From positions 1-53,099 of the forward strand of contig JAABRE010000032.1 of the NCBI GenBank assembly GCA_011391125.1: a stretch of DNA of 53,099 nucleotides, written 5' to 3'. Origin of the DNA: Synechococcales cyanobacterium S06. Lineage in GTDB: Bacteria; Cyanobacteriota; Cyanobacteriia; Cyanobacteriales; JAABRE01. Below the pieces are notes generated by a model that was given only the letters and a program-made list of their open reading frames with translations, was not told the origin of the DNA and did no database searches. Positions 24,795 to 31,860 of this stretch are shown piece by piece. The first letter of the stretch is position 1; every line of letters begins with the position of its first letter. A program made the position numbers and the translations under genes.

Positions 24795-25616
24795 TCAGTC
24801 AATAACTTTCTTGACTTCATCTTTCACATTTTCGATAGTGTCATTAACTTTCGGGGTGACCATGGCGGTGACATCGGTCTTTTTAATCCCTTGGATGGAC
24901 TTTAGCAAAGGTCGAATCTGTTCCAGTTGCTCTGGTGTTGCGACAGTACCGGATATAGTCACTTGACCATTTTTCACCTCAACCGTCAATTTATGGTTAG
25001 CTAGGTTATTTTGAAACTGCTTCATAATTTCAGTTTTGATCTCGCTATCCGTTTTAGTCGGGGTGGGAGTGGTCACATTCTCCTTAGGTGTTACGACTAT
25101 CGGTTTTGGAGCTGAGACACTGGATTTTTCAGAGGGTTTAACCGTATTCACATTCTCTTGTTTAGAGGATGGATTCGATGCAGACGGATTGGCCGTGATA
25201 TTCACCGTGGAATCCGGTGTCTCAGCTTGGGGAACTGGCACAATGGTGACAATAGGTTTCTCTACAATCGTAACCCGCTCAGGAGTAGGTGCTGGAGTGG
25301 TTTTATAAGTTGTATTTATTACCGATACAGGTTCAGGGTTGTTCAGGGTTGTCAAAAAGTAGATTGTACCGGCCGTCAGTCCCACTACACAGGTGATAAT
25401 TACACCAATTAGTAGTCCTTTAGATGTGTTTTTGTCAGCACGATCTAAACGCACATCTTGCCTATACTCCTCGGCCAATTGACTATCGAGAGAGCCATTT
25501 TTATAGATGTGGATATTCCCTTGAGTATCTTTATACTCAGTATAGAGATTCCCGATCGCATCTTTATATTCCCGATGGATGACCCAAGTGGAATTTTTGC
25601 TATCTTTTGTGTTCAT
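24795..25616 (-). CDS. Membrane-anchored BON-domain protein
   Basis: The 273-residue product has an N-terminal cytosolic region with unusual YKDAIGNLYTEYKDTQGNIH-type Tyr/Gly repeats. One membrane helix follows at about 67-90 (GLLIGVIITCVVGLTAGTIY), then a Pro/Thr/Val-rich linker of about 100 residues. A BON domain ends the chain (about 188-255: IMKQFQNNLANHKLTVEVKN, GQVTISGTVATPEQLEQIRP) with a VKDEVKKVID tail resembling the CsbD C-termini nearby. The linker would span the periplasm. Role inferred from the island: envelope stress. Confidence 0.8.
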   Translation of the reverse strand: MNTKDSKNSTWVIHREYKDAIGNLYTEYKDTQGNIHIYKNGSLDSQLAEEYRQDVRLDRADKNTSKGLLIGVIITCVVGLTAGTIYFLTTLNNPEPVSVINTTYKTTPAPTPERVTIVEKPIVTIVPVPQAETPDSTVNITANPSASNPSSKQENVNTVKPSEKSSVSAPKPIVVTPKENVTTPTPTKTDSEIKTEIMKQFQNNLANHKLTVEVKNGQVTISGTVATPEQLEQIRPLLKSIQGIKKTDVTAMVTPKVNDTIENVKDEVKKVID

Positions 25617-25908
25617 AATTTTGATCTTCTATTTAGATCTTTTGTTTTTAAATCTTGTTTGAATATCCTTGTTTTTTCTCCTAAATTTAGGTTTTTTTGT
25701 TAGTTAAATTTGTTAATGGCCATATTTATTCTGCTTTTTGACAGGGTAAACTTAGCGAGAGATAGCTCCCTAGCTTGATAAGCCCCACATCAGGTCAGTG
25801 TTTATTTACCCAACCTTTTACCAGTGGCCTACTTTTCTCGAAAGAATCATTTATTGAGGAAAAGTTTTAAGCTTGTCTCAACAGTCATGGTTCTTTGTTA
25901 TGATACAA
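25617..25908. other. Spacer within the stress island
   Basis: This is an AT-rich spacer of 292 bp with T-rich runs near 25635-25700, upstream of the membrane-anchored BON gene. A GC-richer patch around 25740-25830 has no open frame I would support. It probably carries the promoter and leader of the BON gene on its left side. Confidence 0.4.
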
Positions 25909-26091
25909 TTAGTCAATTATTTTTTTTACTTCATCTTTCACATTTTCGATAGTGTGACGAACTCTTGCCTCGGCCTGTTTTTCTTGGCCCTCGACTTGAG
26001 CTTTAGTATCCCCTGTCAAATCGCCTAGGACTTCTTGGACTTTACCTTCAATATTTTTGGCGGTTGCCTCAGCTCTATCTTTTAAACTCAT
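25909..26091 (-). CDS. CsbD-family stress protein
   Basis: The 60-residue cytosolic protein MSLKDRAEATAKNIEGKVQE followed by VLGDLTGDTKAQVEGQEKQA is a full CsbD domain, with a C-terminal VRHTIENVKDEVKKIID helix. Length is typical. AAGGAAGC lies upstream of the ATG. It is about 75 percent identical by eye to the protein at 26361-26543; both are in the same orientation. CsbD is SigB-controlled in Bacillus; regulation here is unknown. Confidence 0.88.
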   Translation of the reverse strand: MSLKDRAEATAKNIEGKVQEVLGDLTGDTKAQVEGQEKQAEARVRHTIENVKDEVKKIID

Positions 26092-26360
26092 AATGCTTCC
26101 TTATTTGATTTTTCTTAAATTTTGCTTGAATTGTTTAGAACTACTTGGCCTCAGTCATTTCAGTTAACAGTTATCAATTATTAACTGATAACTGGCAACT
26201 GAGGGGGAGGGAGACCCTACCCAGTTTAAAAATCAAGTTGATAACTTTGAAGTTATTTTTGAGTAAAAAGGGCGTTGGCCCTCGTTTAAATCTTCGTGAA
26301 GCAACTGATATAATTACTTCACCAAGTATCTAAATGGCGATCGCTTTTAAGAGAAGTATT
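26092..26360. other. Spacer between two csbD-type genes
   Basis: This 269-bp spacer contains CAGTTAACAGTTATCAATTA-type repeats at about 26158-26200 and the segment AAAAAGGGCGTTGGCCCTCG (26266-26285) with a small GGGC/GCCC stem. A GCGATCGC octamer lies at about 26337-26344, at the end of the gene to the right. No open frame is credible. Confidence 0.4.
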
Positions 26361-26543
26361 TTAGTCCACTGCTTTTTTAACTTCATCTTTCACATCTTCC
26401 ATCGTGTGACGAACTTTTGCTTCGACCTGTTTTTCTTGGCCCTCGGCTTGAGCTTTAGGATCTCCAGTTACATTGCCCATGGTTTCTTGAACTTTACCTT
26501 CGATATTTTTGGCAGTTGCCTCGGCTCTCTGTTTTATACTCAT
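26361..26543 (-). CDS. CsbD-family stress protein
   Basis: A 60-residue CsbD protein, MSIKQRAEATAKNIEGKVQE then TMGNVTGDPKAQAEGQEKQV, ending VRHTMEDVKDEVKKAVD. It is a close paralogue of the gene at 25909-26091. AAGGAGGCATC is the ribosome-binding site. It is the first gene of the minus-strand island. Its leader contains a 16-18-bp T-rich tandem repeat (26574-26655). Confidence 0.88.
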   Translation of the reverse strand: MSIKQRAEATAKNIEGKVQETMGNVTGDPKAQAEGQEKQVEAKVRHTMEDVKDEVKKAVD

Positions 26544-27149
26544 GATGCCTCCTTATTAAATTGTTACTAATGTTTTGTTAAATTGTTGTTTTGTTAAATT
26601 GTTGTTTTTTAAAATTGTTGTTTTTTAAAATTGTTGTTTTTTGAAATTGTTTTAAAACTTGCCTCAGTCAAGCGAACAACTTGTTTTTACTGTTTTTAGT
26701 ATAAACGATTATTTTTCTTTTAGCCTTAATTTAGTTAAATTTGTTACAAAACGTAATACAAACGTAAGTGGGAAGCCCTGTGATGGGTATTGTGAAAAGT
26801 TCTCGATACTTTTATTTGAAAAAAACAACATTGAAGCTTGTTACCTAATTATTGATAGAGATTACGGCTAAACCCATTTTATCTTAAAAGAGAAAACAAA
26901 GTTTGATTTTTCAATTAGGGCAATCTTTTTGTTTTAATTGATTGGTTAAAAATCATCTGCGGTGATCTTTCCTTCGTCAGGATTAAAGATTTCTGGGAAT
27001 ATTTTTGTGTAGGGATAAATTTAAAGAAATTCCTAGAGATGACCTTTTAAAATAACTAATTACTGATAACTGACTGTTATTTTCGCTTAAATTACCTCTA
27101 AAAATGTTATTATTACCGCTTAGTGTGTAAATGGTATAAATGTTTAAAG
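26544..27149. other. 606-bp non-coding region upstream of the stress island
   Basis: This region contains the tandem repeat listed separately and AT-rich sequence. A 70-codon open frame at 26659-26871 has no family resemblance and poor composition, so I do not call it. The region separates the divergent csbD-type gene and the thylakoid thioredoxin-fold gene and should hold both promoters. Confidence 0.45.
26574..26655. repeat. Tandem repeat AAATTGTTGTTTT, about 5 units
   Basis: Units of about 16-18 bp (ATTGTTGTTTTTTAAA and variants with GTTA) are repeated from 26574 to 26655. On the minus strand this gives a purine-rich, AACAACAATTT-type leader about 30 bp upstream of the csbD-type start codon. 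Copy number is likely to vary between strains by slippage. Confidence 0.8.
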
Positions 27150-27695
27150 ATGTTTAGAAAATTGTGTTTATGGTTGATAATTACAGTATTATCCAGTGTA
27201 TTACTGTTTAATAATTCCGCGTTAGCTGGACTTAATGACGATCGCTATGATGGTAATATGTTTGTAGTTTATGCGGGTAATGGTTCTTTAGTTCCTCCTC
27301 GTTTTGGTCTTGAGCAATCTTTGGAACGAAAAATGCCAACTTTTTTGGTATATTACCTTGATGATAGCAGCGATTGTAAGCAATTTGCTCTTGTTGTATC
27401 CAATCTGCAAAATCCCTACGGTAGGGTAGCTAATTTTATTCCTGTAAGTGTGGATTCTCTCCCTGTAAAAGACAAATATGAGCCTACAGAATTGGGTTAT
27501 TATTATCAAGGAATTGTACCTCAAGCTGTCATTTTAGATCAGGAAGGTAAGGTTGTTTTTAACGAACAAGGACAAGTTAAATATGAGCAACTTGACGACG
27601 TTTTTAGGGAAGTTTTTGACTTGTTACCTAGAGATAAATCAGAAGAGCTGAAGTTAAAATCCTTTAATGAGTTCAATTCTGAATTAACTAATTAA
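27150..27695 (+). CDS. Thylakoid thioredoxin-fold protein, probable photosystem I accumulation factor
   Basis: From ATG 27150 the protein is 181 residues with an N-terminal hydrophobic signal or anchor (LCLWLIITVLSSVLLF). A GTG start at 27123 would add nine residues that seem unnecessary. The body has a thioredoxin-like pattern (FVVYAGNGSLVPPRFGLEQS, MPTFLVYYLDDSSDCKQFAL, GIVPQAVILDQEGKVVFNEQ), but without a CxxC pair. It resembles cyanobacterial proteins annotated as thylakoid membrane photosystem I accumulation factors. Alone in its transcript, ended by the hairpin at 27703. Function is recalled, not shown. Confidence 0.65.
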   Translation: MFRKLCLWLIITVLSSVLLFNNSALAGLNDDRYDGNMFVVYAGNGSLVPPRFGLEQSLERKMPTFLVYYLDDSSDCKQFALVVSNLQNPYGRVANFIPVSVDSLPVKDKYEPTELGYYYQGIVPQAVILDQEGKVVFNEQGQVKYEQLDDVFREVFDLLPRDKSEELKLKSFNEFNSELTN

Positions 27696-27702
27696 GCAAA
27701 CT

Positions 27703-27741
27703 ATAAAGTTAGGAATTAAATGGTTAATTTCCTAACTTTAT
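27703..27741. terminator. Bidirectional hairpin between convergent genes
   Basis: ATAAAGTTAGGAA and TTCCTAACTTTAT are perfect inverted arms, with further AATT/AATT pairing around a short loop. A/T-rich sequence follows on both sides, and the two flanking genes converge here, so it can serve both. Confidence 0.65.
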
Positions 27742-27763
27742 GATGACAAATTATGGGGAAATC

Positions 27764-28093
27764 TTAAATTTTTCCGTCTCTAAGAATCCAAGCAATACTT
27801 GTTACTGTGGCTGTAAAAACAATGATGGCTATTTGTTTCCAGTTTTTCAATTCTCCTACCTTTTCAGCTAAATCGGGGATTTTTTGAATCGCTTTATCTT
27901 GACTGTCTAATCTGGTATTAATTCCTTTGACTGTTTCATTTAAGATTCTAATCTCACCCTTTAACTCGTTTTTAGTTTCAACTTGACTAATTGCTAATTG
28001 ATTAATTATTTCAGTTATTTTGTCAATTTTATCTGATAATTTATCAATTTTTTCTTCTACTTTTTTAAGGTCGTTTTCTGTTACTGTTTTCAT
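27764..28093 (-). CDS. Coiled-coil protein with C-terminal membrane anchor, unknown function
   Basis: The 109-residue product is a Lys/Glu/Ile heptad-type coiled coil (KKVEEKIDKLSDKIDKITEI, LNETVKGINTRLDSQDKAIQ) ending in a single hydrophobic helix (WKQIAIIVFTATVTSIAWIL) and RDGKI. The layout resembles XhlA-like or generic phage/cyanobacterial small anchors, but I do not assign a family. Probably a real gene because its codon use matches neighbours. Confidence 0.6.
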   Translation of the reverse strand: MKTVTENDLKKVEEKIDKLSDKIDKITEIINQLAISQVETKNELKGEIRILNETVKGINTRLDSQDKAIQKIPDLAEKVGELKNWKQIAIIVFTATVTSIAWILRDGKI

Positions 28094-28154
28094 GTTATAT
28101 TATCCTTAACTTAGGTTAATAGGTAGCGTTGGCGCGCTACCTTAATTATAGTAT

Positions 28155-28185
28155 AAAAAAGGTAGGCAAAGATCACCCTACCTTT
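28155..28185 (-). terminator. Intrinsic terminator of the dehydrogenase-methyltransferase unit
   Basis: AAAGGTAGG (28158-28166) and CCTACCTTT (28177-28185) form a 9-bp stem. On the minus strand it is followed by TTTTATAC, about 40 bp past the dehydrogenase stop. Confidence 0.75.
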
Positions 28186-28225
28186 GTTTATTTATAATTA
28201 ATTTAAAGAAAAAGTAAAAATCGGT

Positions 28226-29083
28226 TTATTCTGGGTTTATAGCGGAATAAATCGCTGAATAATCGCCGTTTTCTAAGCCTAATTCCATCGCCCTTTGGAT
28301 AATTTCTCTTATACCTTGTAAACCGGCAATATTTTGCCCAATTACTGTTGCTTGGTTAAGGAATAAATCGGTATCTTTTAATAAATGTTTGGTGGGAAAA
28401 TTAGGATTTTCATAATTTTTATCCTCCATTCTTGATAATTTTTTATCAAAAGTTGGAGCATATAAAGCACTTTGTCTGAGAATTTCCATAAAGTCTTCTA
28501 CCTTAACTCCCTGACGTTGGATAAACCCTAAACTAAGAGCAAAACTAGCAGTTAAACCGGCAATTAATTGGTTTAATGCTAATTTTAAAGCTGCTGCTGT
28601 ACCAACTTCACCGATTAATTTGGGATTTTCACTAAATACTTTTAATAAGTCGTAATTTTCCTGAAATAAACTCTCTTTTGCTCCCACCATGACTAATAAT
28701 TTACCTGTTTTTGCTTCGGGAATACTTCCTAAAACAGGAGCTTCTAAATATTGTCCTCCTAATCTTTCTATTTCCTGACAGATTTCTTTACTTTCATCGG
28801 GAGAAATTGTCCCCATTTGAATAACAGTTTTACCGGCTAATTTGTCCTTATTTTCTGTTAATAAAACCGATTTTATTGCCTCAGCACTTGTTAACATTAA
28901 AATTAAACAATCGGCTTTTTCAAGTATTTCTGAAACCGAATTAGTAATTTCTACTCCTGCGTTTTTTAAGGGAATTAATTTTGAGTAAGTCCGATTATAA
29001 GCTATTACTGATAAATTAGCATTTAATAACCTATTTACCAGAGCTTCTCCCATTAATCCTGTACCTACTAATCCTATTTTCAT
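28226..29083 (-). CDS. Beta-hydroxyacid dehydrogenase family NAD(P)-dependent reductase
   Basis: The 285-residue enzyme belongs to the 3-hydroxyisobutyrate dehydrogenase/glyoxylate reductase (GLYR) family. The Rossmann motif is MKIGLVGTGLMGEALVNRLL, and VIQMGTISPDESKEI is the substrate-binding block. LEAPVLGSIPEAKTGKLLVM is the signature loop, and the catalytic Lys lies in AAALKLALNQL. NADP preference is likely from YNRTYSK but not certain. Substrate may be glyoxylate or succinic semialdehyde. It follows the methyltransferase gene by 17 bp on the same strand. Confidence 0.92.
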   Translation of the reverse strand: MKIGLVGTGLMGEALVNRLLNANLSVIAYNRTYSKLIPLKNAGVEITNSVSEILEKADCLILMLTSAEAIKSVLLTENKDKLAGKTVIQMGTISPDESKEICQEIERLGGQYLEAPVLGSIPEAKTGKLLVMVGAKESLFQENYDLLKVFSENPKLIGEVGTAAALKLALNQLIAGLTASFALSLGFIQRQGVKVEDFMEILRQSALYAPTFDKKLSRMEDKNYENPNFPTKHLLKDTDLFLNQATVIGQNIAGLQGIREIIQRAMELGLENGDYSAIYSAINPE

Positions 29084-29100
29084 GGTATTTTTTCCTTTAA

Positions 29101-29763
29101 TTAATTATGATTATATGCTCTTTCTGCTGTCCAATGAATATCGGAAGATTGATAAACTTTTAGACCATTTAATCCCGATATTTTGATTAATTTTTTGACT
29201 TCTTCTAGGGTAAAAGCTGCATGAAGAGAATCAGCAAATAATTTTTTTTGATGGTGATCATAATCCTGTCCTAATTTGTCCACAATCTCGTTTAAAGATG
29301 CTTCATTATTTGGTCGAATTAAATCTCTAATTAGTATAGCACCATTGGTTTTAACTACTTTTTTAATTTCCCTTAAAAAAGGAATTGGTTCTGGTAAATG
29401 ATGAATCAAGCTATTCGAGATTAAGACATCAAAAGAATGGGGAAGATAGGACAAATTTTTCCCATCTCTTAATTCTATTTTGATCTGGTTTTCTAAGTTA
29501 TTTTGAGTCACATTTTTCCGGGCAATTTTTAACATGGAATGTGCTAAATCTATGGCGGTAATTTCCCATTTTTTACGCTGTTGACAGATTAAAATTGGTA
29601 TTCTTGCTGTACCGGTTCCGACATCTAATACTTTCGCTTCTAATGGACTAATTTCGATCACTTTTTGGGCAAAATCTGTATTAACTTTTGTGAAGTCCAT
29701 GGAGTCATATTCCATAGCTTCGGTATCATTATCCATTACTTCTGGTTCTAAAATTCTCTGCAT
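29101..29763 (-). CDS. Class I SAM-dependent methyltransferase
   Basis: The 220-residue protein has motif I VLDVGTGTARIPILICQ, an acidic motif II (ITAIDLAHSML) and motif IV FDVLISNSLIHHLPEPIPFL. This is the UbiE/Methyltransf_11-25 fold. The stretch VDKLGQDYDHHQKKLFADSL lies in the cap. Substrate unknown; it may act on a small molecule or quinone. It is co-directional with, and 17 bp upstream of, the dehydrogenase gene. Confidence 0.88.
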   Translation of the reverse strand: MQRILEPEVMDNDTEAMEYDSMDFTKVNTDFAQKVIEISPLEAKVLDVGTGTARIPILICQQRKKWEITAIDLAHSMLKIARKNVTQNNLENQIKIELRDGKNLSYLPHSFDVLISNSLIHHLPEPIPFLREIKKVVKTNGAILIRDLIRPNNEASLNEIVDKLGQDYDHHQKKLFADSLHAAFTLEEVKKLIKISGLNGLKVYQSSDIHWTAERAYNHN

Positions 29764-29891
29764 TTTTCTGACTAAAGTTTAAGTTTAATTAGAAATCCGA
29801 TTTTTGCTTCTTTTTTTATTTTTAGCAAAGGGATTTTGTTAAAAATTCGGATTTCTGCTCCGTATAAATAAATTATTATAGCTGATTTTAT

Positions 29892-30707
29892 TTATAGTAA
29901 AAACTTTTCTAGAGCGATGGCCACTCCATCTTCTTCGACAGTAGGAGCAACCCAATTCGCAATATTTTTTATCTCAGGAGGAGCGTCACCCATAGCAACA
30001 CTAAAACCAGCATATTTTAGCATTTCTAAGTCATTAAAATTATCGCCGATCGCCATGACATTTTCGGATTTTAAACCCAAAATTTTCTCAGTTAAATAAC
30101 AAATTGCATTACCTTTATTAACACTAGGATGAGTCATTTCTAAATAAATCTTAGAAGACTGAGTAAGATAGACATTTTCAGTCGGAAAAATTTGGCTTAT
30201 TTCTTGTTTAAGTTGAGCCATTATTTTAGGTTGATAACACATGGCTAAAATTTTAGTTGTATTTTGCTTAATAATTGTTCTTAAATTATCAATGACAACG
30301 GGTTCAATTTCTGAACGTTGGGCATAAATTTTGGTTTTTTGTGTTATTTTTTTAACATAAAGTTGGTCATTAAAATAACAATGTATTTCAATATGTTCGT
30401 TAAATTTATGTTGTTCAAAGTAGTCTAATAATTGCTCACCAACTACGGAATTAAGGGGAATATGGGAATGAATTTGATTAGTTGCAGGACATTGAATCCA
30501 AGCGCCATTATAGCCAATTAAAGGTAAATTAGCATTAATTGACTGGTGAAAACGAAGAGCAGAGCGATACATTCTTCCCGTGGCAATGGTAACATTAATA
30601 CCGCGATTTTGTACCGCTTTAATTGTCTTAATCACCCGTGGATTAACCTGATTGGAAATCCCAGAAATTGTACCATCAATATCTAAAACTAATAACTTAA
30701 TATCCAC
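29892..30707 (-). CDS. Cof-type HAD-IIB family phosphatase
   Basis: A 271-residue haloacid-dehalogenase phosphatase. Motif I is LLVLDIDGTI (nucleophile Asp 8 and acid/base Asp 10), motif II is VTIATGRMYRSAL, the Lys motif is SVNKGNAICYL, and motif IV is VMAIGDNFNDLEML. The C2-type cap lies between motifs II and III. The gene starts at GTG 30707. Family members act on sugar phosphates, phosphoglycolate-like or flavin phosphates; the substrate here is unknown. The neighbouring spacer on its right holds two mobile repeats. Confidence 0.93.
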   Translation of the reverse strand: MDIKLLVLDIDGTISGISNQVNPRVIKTIKAVQNRGINVTIATGRMYRSALRFHQSINANLPLIGYNGAWIQCPATNQIHSHIPLNSVVGEQLLDYFEQHKFNEHIEIHCYFNDQLYVKKITQKTKIYAQRSEIEPVVIDNLRTIIKQNTTKILAMCYQPKIMAQLKQEISQIFPTENVYLTQSSKIYLEMTHPSVNKGNAICYLTEKILGLKSENVMAIGDNFNDLEMLKYAGFSVAMGDAPPEIKNIANWVAPTVEEDGVAIALEKFLL

Positions 30708-30845
30708 AAATTTTACCTAACTTCTTACTAATAATTATCTTAAGACTAGCAGACTTTTATTACCTGTTAATTAATTCAATATACGATTTTGATAAAATTT
30801 AGGCTCTCTCAATTTTTTGGGGTAAATAATTGGATACAATATTTA

Positions 30846-30969
30846 TAGTAATTTCAAATAAAAATTAAACAAAAGTTTTTAGTTTGTTGTTGGACTTTAG
30901 TCCTAAGAAGCGCTAAAGCGCAACTACGAACCTATTTTTCAACTGTTTTAATCTTAATTGGAATCACTA
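30846..30969. mobile_element. 124-bp MITE, family A copy 2
   Basis: This copy is the reverse complement of the element at 567-690, with the same length and, by my alignment, two differences, both near the ends (TAGTGATTCC versus TAGTAATTCC, and AAATTACTA versus GGAATTACTA). It is flanked by TA on both sides (30844-30845 and 30970-30971). No coding capacity. Confidence 0.9.
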
Positions 30970-30971
30970 TA

Positions 30972-31051
30972 AAATGGTGGGTTACGCTGCGAATTAAAAT
31001 TCCCTAGTTTTTCATCAAAATTAATCTCGCTGCTAACCCACCCTACAAAAT
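30972..31051. repeat. Family C element abutting the MITE
   Basis: It begins AAAATGGTGGGTTACGCTGC and ends GCTAACCCACCCTACAAAAT. It is inverted relative to 7736-7810 and closely similar to it in its outer 25 bases on each side. The left boundary touches the TA duplication of the family A MITE, so one element probably inserted at the edge of the other. Confidence 0.8.
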
Positions 31052-31087
31052 ATAAGTGTTTTTGCTTACCAAGAGTGCGCCCCAAAA

Positions 31088-31813
31088 TTATTGATCAAAT
31101 AAAACTTGCCAAGTTTGATAGCCAACTATTCCATCAGCACCAAGATTGAATTTGCTTTGGACAGCAATAACAGATTGTAAAGTTTCTACACCGAAAACAC
31201 CGTCAATTGTACCATTAAAAAAGCCTAAAGTTTTCAATCTTTGCTGAAGTATTTTAACAGATTCTCCTGACATTCCTTCTTTTAAAAGGGGCATATTTTC
31301 GGCGCTTAATTGAGGTTTAGTAGTCGTATTTTGGTGGGGTTTATTTTGGGTATTTTGAGTAGTTGTAGTCGTATTATTTGGTGTATTATTAACAGGTTTA
31401 TTGGTATTAGTCTGGGAATTATTATTAGATGAAGGTTTATTTGTCGTTGTATTCTGGTTATTATTATCTGAATTTGTAACAGCAATGGAAGGATTATTAG
31501 TTGGCGGTTTTAAAGGTAATAAAGTTTGCCAAGTTATACTATCAACTACTCCTGTAGAAGTTAAATTAGCCGCTTTTTGAAATGCTAAAACTGCCCATTT
31601 TACCTCCTCGGAATAAATACCATCTACTTTACCTTGATAATAACCTAAAAGTTTCAGCACTGCTTGTAATTCCGAAACCACATTTCCCTGATTTCCTATT
31701 GCTAAAGTTGGCCGATTAATTAGGGGAGTCGCTGAGGATTGACTTAAACTTGGCAAAGTATTGAATAACCAGATATTAAGGGCTAAAAATATAAATTGTC
31801 GGTGATTTTTCAT
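31088..31813 (-). CDS. Exported protein with two peptidoglycan-binding (PG_binding_1) domains
   Basis: The 241-residue product has a signal peptide (FIFLALNIWLFNTLPSLSQ). The first peptidoglycan-binding domain (about 42-105) contains VVSELQAVLKLLGYYQGKVD and FQKAANLTSTGVVDSITWQ. A linker of about 60 residues follows, almost wholly Asn, Thr and Gln. The second domain (about 175-240) has VKILQQRLKTLGFFNGTIDG and FNLGADGIVGYQTWQ. No catalytic domain is present. It probably anchors or senses the cell wall. The low-complexity linker is a likely site of length variation. Confidence 0.88.
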   Translation of the reverse strand: MKNHRQFIFLALNIWLFNTLPSLSQSSATPLINRPTLAIGNQGNVVSELQAVLKLLGYYQGKVDGIYSEEVKWAVLAFQKAANLTSTGVVDSITWQTLLPLKPPTNNPSIAVTNSDNNNQNTTTNKPSSNNNSQTNTNKPVNNTPNNTTTTTQNTQNKPHQNTTTKPQLSAENMPLLKEGMSGESVKILQQRLKTLGFFNGTIDGVFGVETLQSVIAVQSKFNLGADGIVGYQTWQVLFDQ

Positions 31814-31860
31814 AGCTTTTTAAATTAAATTGTCTGGTTTTTATTGTAACTAAAAATAGG

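Larger units (their letters stand above)
30708..31087. other. Spacer filled by two abutting MITE-like elements
   Basis: Of this 380-bp gap, 30846-30969 is the family A MITE and 30972-31051 is a family C element starting immediately after the TA duplication. The remaining sequence is AT-rich without an open frame. The left part should carry the promoter of the HAD phosphatase gene. Confidence 0.6.

Noticed and set aside
26574-26655. Possible CRISPR-like array
   Set aside because: Low-complexity tandem repeat of 16-18 bp with no spacers and no cas genes nearby.
26659-26871. 70-codon plus-strand open frame in the gap before 27150
   Set aside because: No family resemblance, no convincing ribosome-binding site, and the region reads like non-coding AT-rich DNA.
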